The notes below the pieces were generated by a model, which saw only the letters and a list, made by a program, of their open reading frames with translations, made no database searches and was not told the origin of the DNA. Of a stretch of 64,000 nt of DNA, positions 25,440 to 38,500 are shown in pieces. The first letter of the stretch is position 1. Each line of letters starts with the position of its first letter. The position numbers and the translations under genes were made by a program. The stretch is from the NCBI GenBank assembly GCA_036023115.1, contig JAYKKT010000073.1:11389001-11453000 (forward strand), in the 5' to 3' direction. This DNA comes from Brasenia schreberi. Taxonomy: Eukaryota > Streptophyta > Magnoliopsida > Nymphaeales > Cabombaceae.

Positions 25440-28400
25440 AGTGACTTCCCTCGTCTTGCCATGTCATTGGAGACCCCTACTGCTGTGCAAAGGAGTCATG
25501 GAATGTCTCTCTCTATGTATGTGTTTGTGTCACTCCGTCTTTCTATGTGTGCTGAATAGGCCACTGACAACCTCTGTTAGGTGGCATTATTGGCTTCTAT
25601 TGCACTTCCATCTAAGATTCTGCACAAACTCTTATTATGTACAGCATCATTATGTGCAGCATAAGTAATGGCTTGTTGGGTTCAATTCAGACTTCACACA
25701 ACTCACCCTTGTTGTTACTGTTTCATTTTCATTTGGTAATTTAGTTAAATGTTTTGATTGATGAGAATCCAGCTTTATGCACATTGTATAGTGTTGGTTT
25801 CATGCTCTTCTTGTCCGTTGCCGCACAAGTATGTTAAATGCAGCATAAGTAGTTTGAACTTAGTGGATTCGTTTTGCAATGATTTGCATTTGTACTTGCA
25901 GCATAACTAGTTAAATGCAGCAAATTTTATAGTGGATTCACGTTCTTATGTAATCTTTTATTTTTCAGCTCTTCTTGTCAATCACTCAATCTTGAACCAA
26001 TGATTTGCATTTGCACTTTAAGTGATTATCAACAGGAAATAGTTGTTATTTAGAAGAACTTTATTACGTTTATGTTTTTGTTTTAAATTTAAATTTAACA
26101 ATTCAATATACATATGTCACATCTTAGAATTTGTTTATTTAGTTTGATTCATATAAATGAATGTGGTGGTCATGTGTTTCTTGATATTTTTTAGAAATTA
26201 GACAATCCATTATATTATTATTTTGTAATAGTAAATGAGAGTGTAGCGCTAAATTAGGGTCAACCGCTATCGATAACATAGCATCTAATTAATGAGACAA
26301 CCATCTAAGTAAGTGTACAAGACCACTTAATGGCACATAGCTTCAATTAACATCAGATTTGACCCTCATGGAGAATTAAGAGCAAAATTCACAGGTTAGA
26401 GAACAAATTCTTTCATCAGCAAATAAAAGCCTAATGAGTGCTAGCAAGTCAAAGGCCAATCATAAATTGGACCCAGAAATGCTGCATTAGCCAAGAAGGT
26501 CATTCTATGCTACTGATTGCAAAAAAAAATTAACATATGAACCTAAAAGTGATAAAGCTTTTAATATGGCGGTATCTGTTTTGTTACTGCTCATGATGTG
26601 TGTCGTCGCCCTCTTGTTTTATTACCTAAAGCATATTCCCTCAAAAGAACAGAGGACGTTATTTGGGGCCTAAGGCTCAGTGCTGTGTGTCTATCTCTTA
26701 ACTTACAGTCTGATCTTCTAGGCAAGTTTGATTCGAAGGACACCTAGATGCTTAAGATCGATTTAGATGAATTTATACTAGAATCAAGGACTAGAAATGC
26801 CTCATGAATCACTTAAAATAGGATGAAAATCTCAAATTATATGAGTAACCCCAATACCCAAGGTCTTGAGAAATTCCACAATAGTACCGTACATGTTATT
26901 GAAGGCAGTTTGCACTTCCACATTCATTTTAAGCAGATATACACTTGATGAAAGAAAACATTGGGTAGAAGGCAGACATTTCGAAGCGGTAGCAGCTACA
27001 GCAGAGAATAGATCAACGATAATAGATGCCACATGCTCTATCCATCAAGAATGTTAAGAACGATAAAGTTAATGGAAACAGATGTCCAGAATGAACTGCA
27101 AAGCACAGAAGCATCAGAGAAAGTATATAGGAGAACTGAGAATTCAGAAATTTTTGTAGATAAAAGCGAAAACAGTGTCGATTTGAAGCCCACCCTCTTT
27201 GTGAGTTGTTTATATCGTTCATCAGTTTGTTCAGCTGCAATAAATTCAGGCCAAAGAGTAGCACAGACAATGGTACTGACAGCCATCATCCACAAGAAAA
27301 TCTCTGAAAAGTCAACCACTGGTCGATTTGGAGAATACAGTAGAACTTCCACTGCAGTAACAAGCATAAGATCCATGTTAGATAGTATGGGAAATAAACA
27401 TGCCAAATCACTCAATCTGCTACCGGTTCCAAATACGGAAACAAATTTGATAAACCCAGTGGAAGTCGACTTCTAAAGTGGGTTAAACCATACAGAAATC
27501 TAAGTACTGTAAATGTGATGGCAGCATGGACATAGGACAAAAGTGGAAATGTTATCAAAGGCGTGAGGAAAGAGCCGCCAAACTGTGAACCAGATAGCAT
27601 CTAGTGATCAAGCTTTTGGAAGAACCCAGCATGAGAAGGCCCACATTGATGATTTGTTGAGTTGAATTCCTGTCTGAACTTATCAAAGTGTAACACTAAC
27701 TGTAATACCTGGAACCGGATTTGGACCCAGCCCCGATCTAGAGTAGAACCAAATGTGAAGGAGAAAAGAAAAACCAGGTTTACTTCAGATAAGGAAATTC
27801 CTTCACGAATATGGAAGCTAGAAGGCTTAGTTAAAGGCCAAAGAAGAGGCTTTCATCCCTCATTAATCCCAAAGCACAGAGAAGCTCGAGAGATGTGGCG
27901 GTAGAACGACCAAAATTGGTGGCGTTTCTTGTAAGTTATTCTTTACAACAACAACAACAACTAAGCCTTTTCTCATACTAGACGGGGTCGGCTACATGGA
28001 TTCTTTGTTTCCACGGATCCCTATCGTGTGCCATGTTAGCAGTTAACTCACAATAAGCTAGATCATTCTTTATTGTTTCTTTCCAACACTTTTGTTGTCG
28101 TCCTCTAGCTCTTTTAATACTTTCCAAGTTTAGTTTTTTATACCTTCTTACATATTCTTCTTTTGATCTTCTTTTTATATGTTCAAACCATCTTAAACGA
28201 TATTCTCTCATCTTATCCTCTATTGGTGTCACTCCTAATTTGTTTCTAATAACCTCATTATGTATACGGTCTTTTCTTGTACGACCACTCATCCATCTCA
28301 ACATCTTCATTTCTGTCACCGACATCTTTTGTACATGTTGATGATTAACTGCCCAACACTCAGAACCATAAAACATAGCAGGCCTAATTGTTGCTCTATA

Positions 28401-31400
28401 ATATTTACCTTTTAACTTTAATGGTATCTTCTTATCACAAACAATACCTGATGCTCCTCTCCATTTTAACCAACCAGCATTAATTCTATGAGTAACATCT
28501 CCATCAATTCTTCCATCACTCTAAAAATTTGACCCTAGGTATTTAAAACTTTCCTTTTGGGGGATGCAATGTGTGCCAATTTTAATTTCTATGTCCTATG
28601 AAGTAACCAAATGATCAAACTTACATTCCATATATTTTGTCTTTGTTCTACTAAGTCGGAGGCATTTGCTTTCTAATGTTTCTCTCCATAGTTCTAATTT
28701 TCTATTAACTTTTTCCTTAGACTCCTCCACTAATACAATGTCATCTGCAAATAACATACACCAAGGTACTTCATCTTGAATATGTTTTGTTAACTCATCA
28801 ATCACCATTATAAATAAGTATGGACTTAAAGTTAATCCTTGATGTAACCCAATATTAACTTCAAAGAAGTATGTCATTCCTTCATGAGTCCTCACACACG
28901 TTTTTGAACCATCGTACATGTCTCTTATAAGGTTAATGTATGTCAATGGGATACCTCTTTTTTCTAAAGTTCTCCAAAGAACCTCCCTCGGTACCCTATC
29001 ATAAGCTTTTTCTAGAACAATAAATATCATGCAAGGTCTTTCTTTTTTGCTCTAAAATATTCCATAAGACGTCTCAAAAGGTGAATTGTTTCAACACTAG
29101 ACTTGCCTGGCACGAATCTAAATCAGTGTTATCCGTATCGCACCGTATCGTACGTACGATACGTATTGTATCGTGGGCCACCACGATATGATATGGGGGC
29201 ATGTATCGTAAAACCCAGAGTATCGCACCGTATCGTGCGATACGGGCGATACGCCCTGGGACCCTTATAAAGGGTCCCGGGCCGACTGAAACCCGCAATT
29301 TTTTGCGAGTTTCCTCTCTCTTCTTGGGTTCCTCAAGCTCCCTAAGAGCCGATTTTCGCCTCCTTAGTGTTCAAAGCTCCAAAATCGTGCCCTACGGTGT
29401 CCGTGTAAGCCTCCAAACTCGGATTTTGGTATATTTTTAATATTTTTTCTATTTTTTTCCTTTATATTTGTTGTTTTTTGTGTTATTTCGTGTGTATACG
29501 ATTTTTATTGCATTCATGAAGTGGGAGACACTCGATTTGAGTGTTATTTGAAGATTGAGAGATTTACAAAGTGCTTTTATTTTCAGGTTTTTGTTTGAAT
29601 TAAAGTACTCCATTGAGATGGCAGGAAGGGGTGGTAGAGACTCTCATTCAAAGTCTGATGATCCGGCATGGCAGTGGGGTATACCAGTTGAGGGTTCAAG
29701 GTTAAAAATTATATGCTTATTTTGTGAAAAGGTGGTTAGTGGTGGAATTTCAAGGTTGAAACACTACCTAACAGGAACCAGGAAAGAAGTTGCTTTATGC
29801 ACAGGCAGAGTTAGAAGTTTGCCATAAGGTATTAAATGGCAATGTCTGCAGATGATTGAGAACAAGAACGGAGACAACAAAAGGATGATTTTCAGATGTA
29901 TGAAAAAGCTGATGATGCTACTGCCACTGGATTTGCATTCATTGATAGTTTGCCCTCAGATGCTAGACAGATATTGGTAGTAGTAGTTCACGAGCACCTA
30001 CTAGACGAAAGAGGGTTGCAGCTGAAGACTTTGGAGGTGGCAGAAGAGGAAGTTCAGGAAGGAGTAGAGGAAGAGCTTCTTCTTTTAGCATACATTCGTT
30101 CTTTCCTCCTTCCACTACACCTGGTGCTCAACCAGGAATTCGTGCTGTTGTGGCTTCAGAACAACTGCATGATCAGGCAGACCTTGCAGTGAGAAGATGG
30201 TTTTATGATGCATGCATTCCATTTAATGCAGCAAACAGTTTTCATTTTCAAGCAATGGCAGATGCAATTGCAAACATTGGTCCAGGATATAAGATGTCCT
30301 CTTATCAGAAGTTGAGAGGGAAGATATTAGATCAGACCGTAATTGAAGTGCAGCAATACTATTCGACTTTGAGACAGTCGTGGAAGGAAACAAGATGCAC
30401 TATTATGGTAGATGGATGGACCGATAGGCGAGGAAGGACATTGCTAAACTTTCTTGTATATTGTCCTAAAAGACTCATGTTTTTGAGATCTCTACACATG
30501 TCAGAGGAGAGGCACACTGCAGAGATCCTACGAGAAGAATTTGATAAGATTATACAGGAGGTTGGGCTACAGAATATGGTCCGATTGATTAAAGATAATG
30601 CAGCTAACTACAAAGCAGATGGGAAGGAGTTAGCTGATATTTATGTGACTTTCTACTGGACACCATATGCAGCCCATTGTTTAGATCTCATCCTCGAGGA
30701 CATTGGTGAGATGAATGAAATAAAGGCAGCAACTGAGTGTTGCCACGATATTACAAAATTCATTTACAACCATGCTTTTGTTTTGTGTATGATGAGGAGA
30801 TATACAGAAGGTGCAGAGCTTTTTCGCACAGCTGTAACTCGGTTCGCAACAAACTTCTTATCTGTACAAAGTATTGTGAGACAGAAGCAAGCTTTGAAGA
30901 AAATGTTCTCCTCAGATGAGTGGCAACAATTTGCAGAGTTGCCTCAAAACAGAAGAAATAGAAAGTTGAATGAGATTACAGAAACAGTTTTTAGAAGTTC
31001 ATTTTGGAATGCATGTGTCAGATTATTGAAAATTACTTGTCCTTTAGTGAAAGTTTTGAGATTGGCTGATAGCAAGGAGAAACCATCTATGGGCTACCTT
31101 TATGAAGTCATGGACAGGACAAAAGAAGCCATCAGAAATAATTTTAATAGAAAAAAGAGAGATTATGTGCCCGTGTGGAAAATAATTGATAGTAGATGGA
31201 ATAAACAATTGCATCAGCCTATTCATGCAGCAACATATTATCTAAACCCATCATTCAGGTACTCAGGAACCTTCAAAAGGGACGGTGAGGTTAATCGACG
31301 AATCATTGATTGTATCGACAGATTAGTCCCTGATGAGAGCATAGCAGATGCGATACATCGAGAGATGGAGATATATGATAATGCTCTTCACTTGATGGGT

Positions 31401-34400
31401 TTGCTTGTTGCAATTTGCAACCGCACTACGATGCGTCCATGTAAATTGTTTATTTTCATATTTAAGTTGCATCTTAAATTACTGTGGATTATTATGTCTC
31501 TAATGTTTGTATTTTTTTACAGATGTTTGATGAAACAAGTTTAGAAGTGATTGTCCAAACCTTAGAGATTTTGCAGTCAGAGTCTTAAGCCAAACTTGTA
31601 GTGCAACAGGTTGTGAAAGAAATTGGAGTGTTTTTGAACACATCCATACAAAAAAGTGCAATAGGTTGGAACACAAAAGGCTTAATGATTTGGTTTATAT
31701 TCGTTGTAACATGCACCTTCGTGAAAGGTAATATTGTATTACTTTCAAATTTTCAATTCAATATTGTTTAACTTCAGTTTTCAATTGTTAATATTACTTA
31801 CTAATTGTTTATCTTTGTTTGTGTTGTAGGCAATTAAAAAAAGTAAATAGAGAAGAAAGTCAGTTCGATCCAATAAGTTTGGATAATTTTGATATATTAG
31901 AAGATTGGGTTATGGAAGACACTGAAGAAAATGCCCTCAACAGAAGAAGACGTTGCCTGGATTAATTTGGAAGGAGCGCAACAACATTATGGAGACGAAG
32001 AATTTGATTTTGAAGAAGGTGTGGGCGTGACTGATGATGATGATGAGGATCTGCAACAAGGAGAAGATGAAGATTATTTAGTTGATGATCCTTATTACAA
32101 TTTGTAAAATGTAACATTATATGTAACTGTAGTGTAAACTATGTCTGTATTTTATTTTTTGGATTCAAAATATGTAAATTTAGATGCAATTGTTCAATGT
32201 TGAATGCTTAATCTGTACTAAACTTACATTATATGAATTTAAAGCAATTATCATATTTTTCCTGATTTTGTCCTAATTTTTTCGACTTTTTTCAATTTTT
32301 TACTAATTTTTATTGATTTTTAATTAATTTTTACATTATTTTAATATTAAAGTACGATACGATACGATACACCCGTATCGTGGAGCCCAGCGATACACGA
32401 TACGATACGCGTCAGACAACACTGATCTAAATTGGTTCTCTATTGTACTTGATACTTGTCTTCACCTACGTTCAATAATTCTTTCCCACAATTTCATAGT
32501 ATGGCCCATTAACTTGATACCTCGATAATTCGCACAATTTTGAATGTCTCCCTTGTTCTTATATATGGGTGGGTATAAGTGTACTTGCTCTCCATTCCTC
32601 GGGTATCTTTTGGTTTTTCCATATTTCATTAAATAGTCTTGTGAGCCCAGTGATTCCTATTTCTCCTAGTATTTTCCAAACTTTTACAGGAATATTATCT
32701 GGTCCTACCGATTTACCACCCTTCATATGTTTAAGAGCCTCTTTGACTTCATTCTTTTGAATACGTCGGTACAAATTGTGGTTTATATACTTTTCTGACT
32801 TGGCAAACTTTCCTAAGCTAATACTAACATCTTTATTTTCATTAAAAAACTTATAAAAATAGTTTTCCCATCTATTTCTTATATCATCATTTGCCACTAT
32901 AATTTTTTCATCCTCGTCCTTTATGCATCTAACATAATTAAGATCTTTAGTTTTCTAACTTTCTTATCTCTAGCCCTAGCTATCCTAAAAATATCTCTTT
33001 CACCCTCTTTTGAGTTGAGTTTTTTATATAAATCCTCCCAAATTTTAGCTTTTGCTTCACTCACGGTCTTTTTCGCTTCCTTCTTTGCTTTCTTATAAGC
33101 CTCTAAAGTTTCACTAGTTTTCTTAGCATAATGTAATTTGTAACATGCCCTCTTTGTCTTGATTTTATTTTGCACTACTTCACTCCACCACCAAGCTTCT
33201 TTTTGTGCCGGTACACCTCCCTTAGACACACCTAACACATCTTTTGCCACTTTCCTAATATGTACAGCCATAGTGTTCCACATATCACAGGGTGTACCAC
33301 TATAATTCCAAACATCTCCTTGAAGGACTTTCTCTTTAAATATATCTTCTTTCTCGCTTTTGAGGTTCCACCATTTAGTCTGAATAGCTCGATGCACTCT
33401 TTTCTTCTTTGTCCATTTTTTTATTTGTAAATCCATAACTAAAAGTCGATGTTGAGTGGTTAAGCTTTCTCCTAGAATTACCTTACAATCTTTACAACAC
33501 GCTCTATCTTTTTTTCTACAAATAAAGTAATCAATTTGTGTTTGTGATATGCCGCTCTTATAAGTAATTAAATGTTCATCTCGTTTTTTGAAGATTGTAT
33601 TGACTATAAAGAGCAAATGCCATAGAAAAATTTAAAATCTCCCTACCTTCCTCATTTATATCCCCAAAACCAAAGTTTTCATGAATACCTTTCCTAATGC
33701 CTCTTTACCGAAATGTTCATTTAAGTCTCCTCCTAAACAAATCATCTCCCTTTGTGGAATCTTTTGAATCACCTTATCTAACTCTTCCCAAAAAGTTGTC
33801 TTTATACTATCTTCTAGTCCTACTTGGGGTGCATAAGCACAAACTATATTTAAAACCTCTGCTCCTACCACTAATTTCAACGTCATGATTCGGTCACCAT
33901 ATTGTTGTATGTGTACTACACTATCCTTTAAATCTTTATTTATGATAATACCAACTCCGTTTCGAGCATTTTCTTTACCTGAGTACCATAATTTAAAACT
34001 TGTATCCTCTATCTCCTTTGCTTTTTCTCCAACCCATTTTGTCTCTTGTAAACATAGAATATGAATCTTTCTCCGAATCGTAGTATTTACCACCTCCATT
34101 AGCTTATCGGATAATGTTCCAATATTCCAAGAACCGAATCTTATTATCTAGGACTAGTTTCCTTACCCCCGCATCCGTTCATATTCAAAATGCGAAGACC
34201 CTTTTTAAAAATTATTTACTACATTCGGGCGACAATATAGCGGTACTAACTTCTTTATCTACACCCGTTCATGATGTGGAAACCTTATCTACAATTGATT
34301 CACTACATTCGGGCGAAAATGTAGTGGCCCTTGCTTACTTATCACTCCATTCGGGCTGCTAGCGGGAACGCCCCAAAGCAAAGCTCATAATTTTTGTAAT

Positions 34401-35522
34401 CCATGTTATAAAAATCCGATGAAGTTTTACGCTGATTGTCGGAAGCCTAACACAACCCTCCTCCTTTATCCAAGCTTGGGATCGGCAATACAAGGGTGAT
34501 CCCTTACATGGGCGGAGTTTGTAAGTTATTCTTTATTTAGTTTTATTTAATTTTTCAGCGATGGAGTGGTCGACCGATGGCATCGAGGATACAATTGTGA
34601 AGGCCTTGAAGAGACAAATCCATAGACTACTTATTTAGGCCATGGTTGAGATTGGTCACATTTTCAACCATAAACTATTAGGGTTTATAGAGCCACCAAT
34701 GAAGGGTATCTGGTTAATACATAATAAAATTATAAATATTTTTAATTAATTAATTGTTACCAGTTCAGCCGCAGTATGGCCTGGTGAAACCTCTTTCGTA
34801 ATGAACCAGTGCCTTCTGAGTTCATTGGCCAACCCGGTTTCATAAACACTTGGACAAAATAATTTCATATATGACATTGTGTTGGTCAACAAATACATAA
34901 AGTCAATGTTCTAACAAAATAGGAGAATTAACAAAGATGATACACATACAATTAGTGTATGTTGACTACAATCTAGAGGTTCATGATGTTCTACGTGACA
35001 ATAAGAAATCACTCAGTTAAATATTATAAAGCACCAACAAGACCAAGAATACATAGAAAACATGTAATAATAACAAGGCTTTTGAAGTGGACATATGGGC
35101 ACATAAGGAGAGTTTGGATCACAATGAGTATCAAAGAAAAAGCTCGTGTTGCACCACTAGAATATACAATAGTTTGGACATTCGTAGCGGGTTGCAGATT
35201 AGGGGTGGCAGATCAGGTCATTGGGTTGGATTAGGGTTTGCCCACTTCGGGGTCAGGTCAAAAACAGGAAGACCCTAACTCACCCTGGTTTTCAAATTGA
35301 GTCATTTTATACTACTTGGACCCAACCTGGTCAACTTGACCAGACTCGAAATACTTCTTTTGTTGCTTCAGAAACCAAGTTTTCATCCTGTGATTCAGGG
35401 AAGGAAAAAGTTAAGCCATTGGGCATTAAAATTTCCTATGTAAACAACTTTCAGTTGAAGGAATCCAATACTATTCATAGTTGTATGTGCAAGAAGTTGC
35501 ACACATGGTTGAATTTTTGAAT

Positions 35523-35587
<65 letters not shown>

Positions 35588-38500
35588 CTCTCATACTGCT
35601 CTTGCACATAACAGGAACACAGTAAGACAGTTTATGCTCCCAAGTGCTTCAACATGGATGGAAGGGCAAGACAATGAGCATGTAGCCGACACCTCCCTGT
35701 GTGTGAAAGGGCTCCGTTTTGGTGATGACTGACAGTTTTGGGAGCCGATGGCATGCCCTAAATGGAATTCAACAGTGCTCAACATTGTTATCTGAAAAAA
35801 GACGGAATCTTAATCATAAGGCTTGTTCTAAAACATTGAAGCAAAATGGTCTTGCCGAGGTGTTCATTGATAATCGAGTGGGGTTTAGCCTCAATACTTC
35901 ATAGTCAAATGCCTATCAAAATGAAAACCAAGCCTTCTCCCTTGCTAGGTGGGGTTCAGACCGGCAAGGACGATCATTTGGCTGGTTTTCCGGCATCCCC
36001 AAAATCATAAATTAAACTTCTATCAAAACCCTAGATGGTAAATAGAAAAGGTGAAAATTGTAAGGCAACAAGGCCTGCAGCTATGCCAGCCCTTCTACTT
36101 TGCTAGAAGTCATCATTGTAGCCAAGTGAAAGTAGGAAAACTGAAAGGGAGCTCATACATGTCTGACCTCTTCTCCTTTTGTCCCTCTCCTTACCCCCTC
36201 TCTATGAGCAGCCATTTTGTTCCTTCATTCTCAACAGTGGCAACAGGATGGTAGAAAGCTTAGATAGAGTACAAGAGAGAGATGGAAGTGATGGCAGAAA
36301 TGGTGGTAATATACCAGAGAGGAAAGAGGTGAGAGAGTCCAGAAGGCTTTGTGATTATGAGTTTGCAAATTAGGACTAGGATTTCAGTTTCACCACATTC
36401 GTTAAAGCTTTTAACTTATAAAATAACAAAACTAATATCGTTAGATCAGGTTATGGTCCACCCAAAATTGATCCAACATTTTCTCAGGTTTCTTTAGGTC
36501 CATCAGAAAGGTATCTACTGTAGCCTTGTGAAACAAGCCTCTAGTCCCTACCCTAGTACGCTATTATCCTGATCCAAACTCGGTCTTTTCGTAGCAGGTC
36601 TGCTTCTGGTTGTCGACCCTATTCCAAAACTGCTGGCCCTACTCTAGATGGAGCTTCGAGGAGGAGCAATTAGATGGTGAACACTTCAAACAAGACTGAG
36701 GATAGTCACAAAAGTGTTGGAAGAAAATGATAAAACATGATCTCGCTTCTAGGAATTAAATACAAACATGACACAAGATGAGAACAACAATAATTAAGAA
36801 TCTGTAAAGCCAACTCCACTTAGTATGGAAGAAGGCTGTCCTAGGATCACCTTAATTGCCAATGAAAAGTAAGGAAGTTTAGCTACATATGTAGGGAAAA
36901 CTTTAAGTAGGATCAGGGAAATGAATGGACGCTCCTAGACACTTCAATTAGAAATATGAAAAACAAACTCACCTTTCTTCCCAGCAGACAAAGACTGTTG
37001 GATCACATCCCCTGCTGATTTAGGGATCATTACAACAGGGATGGTAATGTTGAGAGAAGTATCATTTTCAGTGCATACCATTTTATAAAGATCTACAAAA
37101 CAGCAGAAATAATGATAATGTAGTAATAGTAGTAGCAATCATAATGAAAAATTGGGAAAAAGTTCAAAGATGAGCATCAGGAATAGCAACAAGAAAACCA
37201 AAAGTATAGAGCTGAAGATGAGAAAATAGTGGTTGAGACCAGCCTTAAACAGGAAAGAGAATAGAACTATACCTTCTTTGTCATTCATCACAATTAACCC
37301 TGCAGCGCCTCCGGCCAATGCAACTTTGGCTTTAGTTGTGAAGGTACAATCCCCACGTTTTGCCAAGGCAACTGAGCCAGATATCTAAGCAGGATGTAAC
37401 ATGAGTAACTAAATGGTTACTAATTAACTATGAGGAGGAAAATATATACCCTAAGATGTGATATACCAAGCTAACCCACTTTAAGGGAAAACTCAAAGCT
37501 ATTCAATGGGAAAAATACAGCTAGGCGATCAAGATTGAAGTTTAGCAAATTATCACCACAGAAGCAAATAAAAAGGTGAGTGGCAACATATTTTAGGCAC
37601 AAGCAAATTCTTTTGTAACAAAGGTTAGCAGATCTACATGCCTTGGATGGTCAATGTAAATAAGCGTCGATGATTGAAGGTTGATGCTCACGATTCAACT
37701 CCAACAAATCGCCAAGATTCCAAAGTCATCCAGGCATGGATGCCGAACTTCAAATATGTCAAACAAGAGAGCGGAAGCACACAAAACACAAATCAAAAGC
37801 TATACAATGACAACATACTTTTATTGATGATAGAGTCATGTATTTATAGGCTTTACACGGAGTGGACATAGCATAAAATGAGAGAGAGAGGCTCTTGAAG
37901 AAGGGTTGCTGGCCACAGTGTTATTTTCTTGTTCAAACATTCTTCACGAACAAAATGGCAGTCCATCCCAATGTGCTTTGTTCTTTCATGGAATGTGTTG
38001 TTGGAGGCAATGTACATGACGCTTTTGTTGTCATAATACATAGTGGCCGGATGTTGCAAAGTAACTCCTATATCGCCTAGAATAATTGTAATCCAAGAGA
38101 TCTCCTATATTCAACTTCAGTGAATGAGAGCGATACTTTCTGTTGCTTCTTACACTTCCAAGAGATAAGTGATTCACCTAAAAAAACACAAAAACCAGTC
38201 GTAGAGTATGTATTGTTGACATCTCCACCCCAATCAACATCCGTATATACAGATAAATTAAAAGACGAAGATGAAGTTAAGAGAACCCCCTTGTTAGAAG
38301 TATTTCTAACATATCGGATGATGCGTAAAACAACACTCATATGAACAGAAGTTGGTGCCTGCTGAAATTGACTTGTTGTATGAACTGCATGAAAAATATC
38401 TGGTCTGGTAATAGTGAGGTAGGTAAGAGCTGCTATGAGTTGTCTGTACGGGGTGGGATCAACTAATTTTTCATCATCACTGGATCTTAACTTGGTACCT

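Larger units (their letters stand above)
29124..32424 (+). mobile_element. hAT-family DNA transposon inserted in LINE D
   Basis: Flanked by a perfect 8-bp target duplication ATCTAAAT (29116-29123 and 32425-32432) that interrupts the LINE RT. The terminal inverted repeat is CAGTGTT at both ends, extending imperfectly. Subterminal zones of about 140 and 70 bases are packed with CGTATCG/CGATACG words. The interior encodes a BED finger, a DUF659-type catalytic region and a hAT dimerisation domain. All of hAT's structural hallmarks are present. The coding region is broken, so it could move only with a transposase supplied in trans. Confidence 0.95.
27946..34518 (-). mobile_element. RTE-clade LINE copy D, full length, split by a hAT element
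   Basis: The most complete LINE here. A 17-bp target duplication (TTGTAAGTTATTCTTTA) flanks it at 27929-27945 and 34519-34535. On the minus strand it has a 5' UTR (34518-34100), endonuclease (34099-33440; [25 protein letters not shown]), linker (33420-32920), RT (32897-32430 and 29116-28400; [11 protein letters not shown] intact) and a C-terminal domain (28376-27978, ending HVADPV). The tail is five GTT repeats. Without the 3.3 kb hAT it is about 3.27 kb, the normal RTE size. A few stops and frameshifts make it inactive (for example a TAG about 28522 and frame breaks about 33640 and 32910). It lies in the SPPL intron between exons 4 and 5, in the same orientation. Confidence 0.95.
35010..36835 (+). 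mobile_element. Old RTE LINE copy F, split by a later insertion
   Basis: Left piece (about 35010-35190) aligns with the LINE C-terminal domain: [21 protein letters not shown] and KARVAPLEY correspond to KYYRAAx[13 protein letters not shown] and KLGVAPIED. Right piece (about 36705-36835) continues with CACAAAAGTGTTGGAAGAAA and ends in the tail AAGAATCTGTAAAGCCAACTC, CACTTAGTATGGAAGAAGGC. Very diverged, hence older than copies A-D. The 1.5 kb between the pieces is a separate insertion. Confidence 0.6.
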
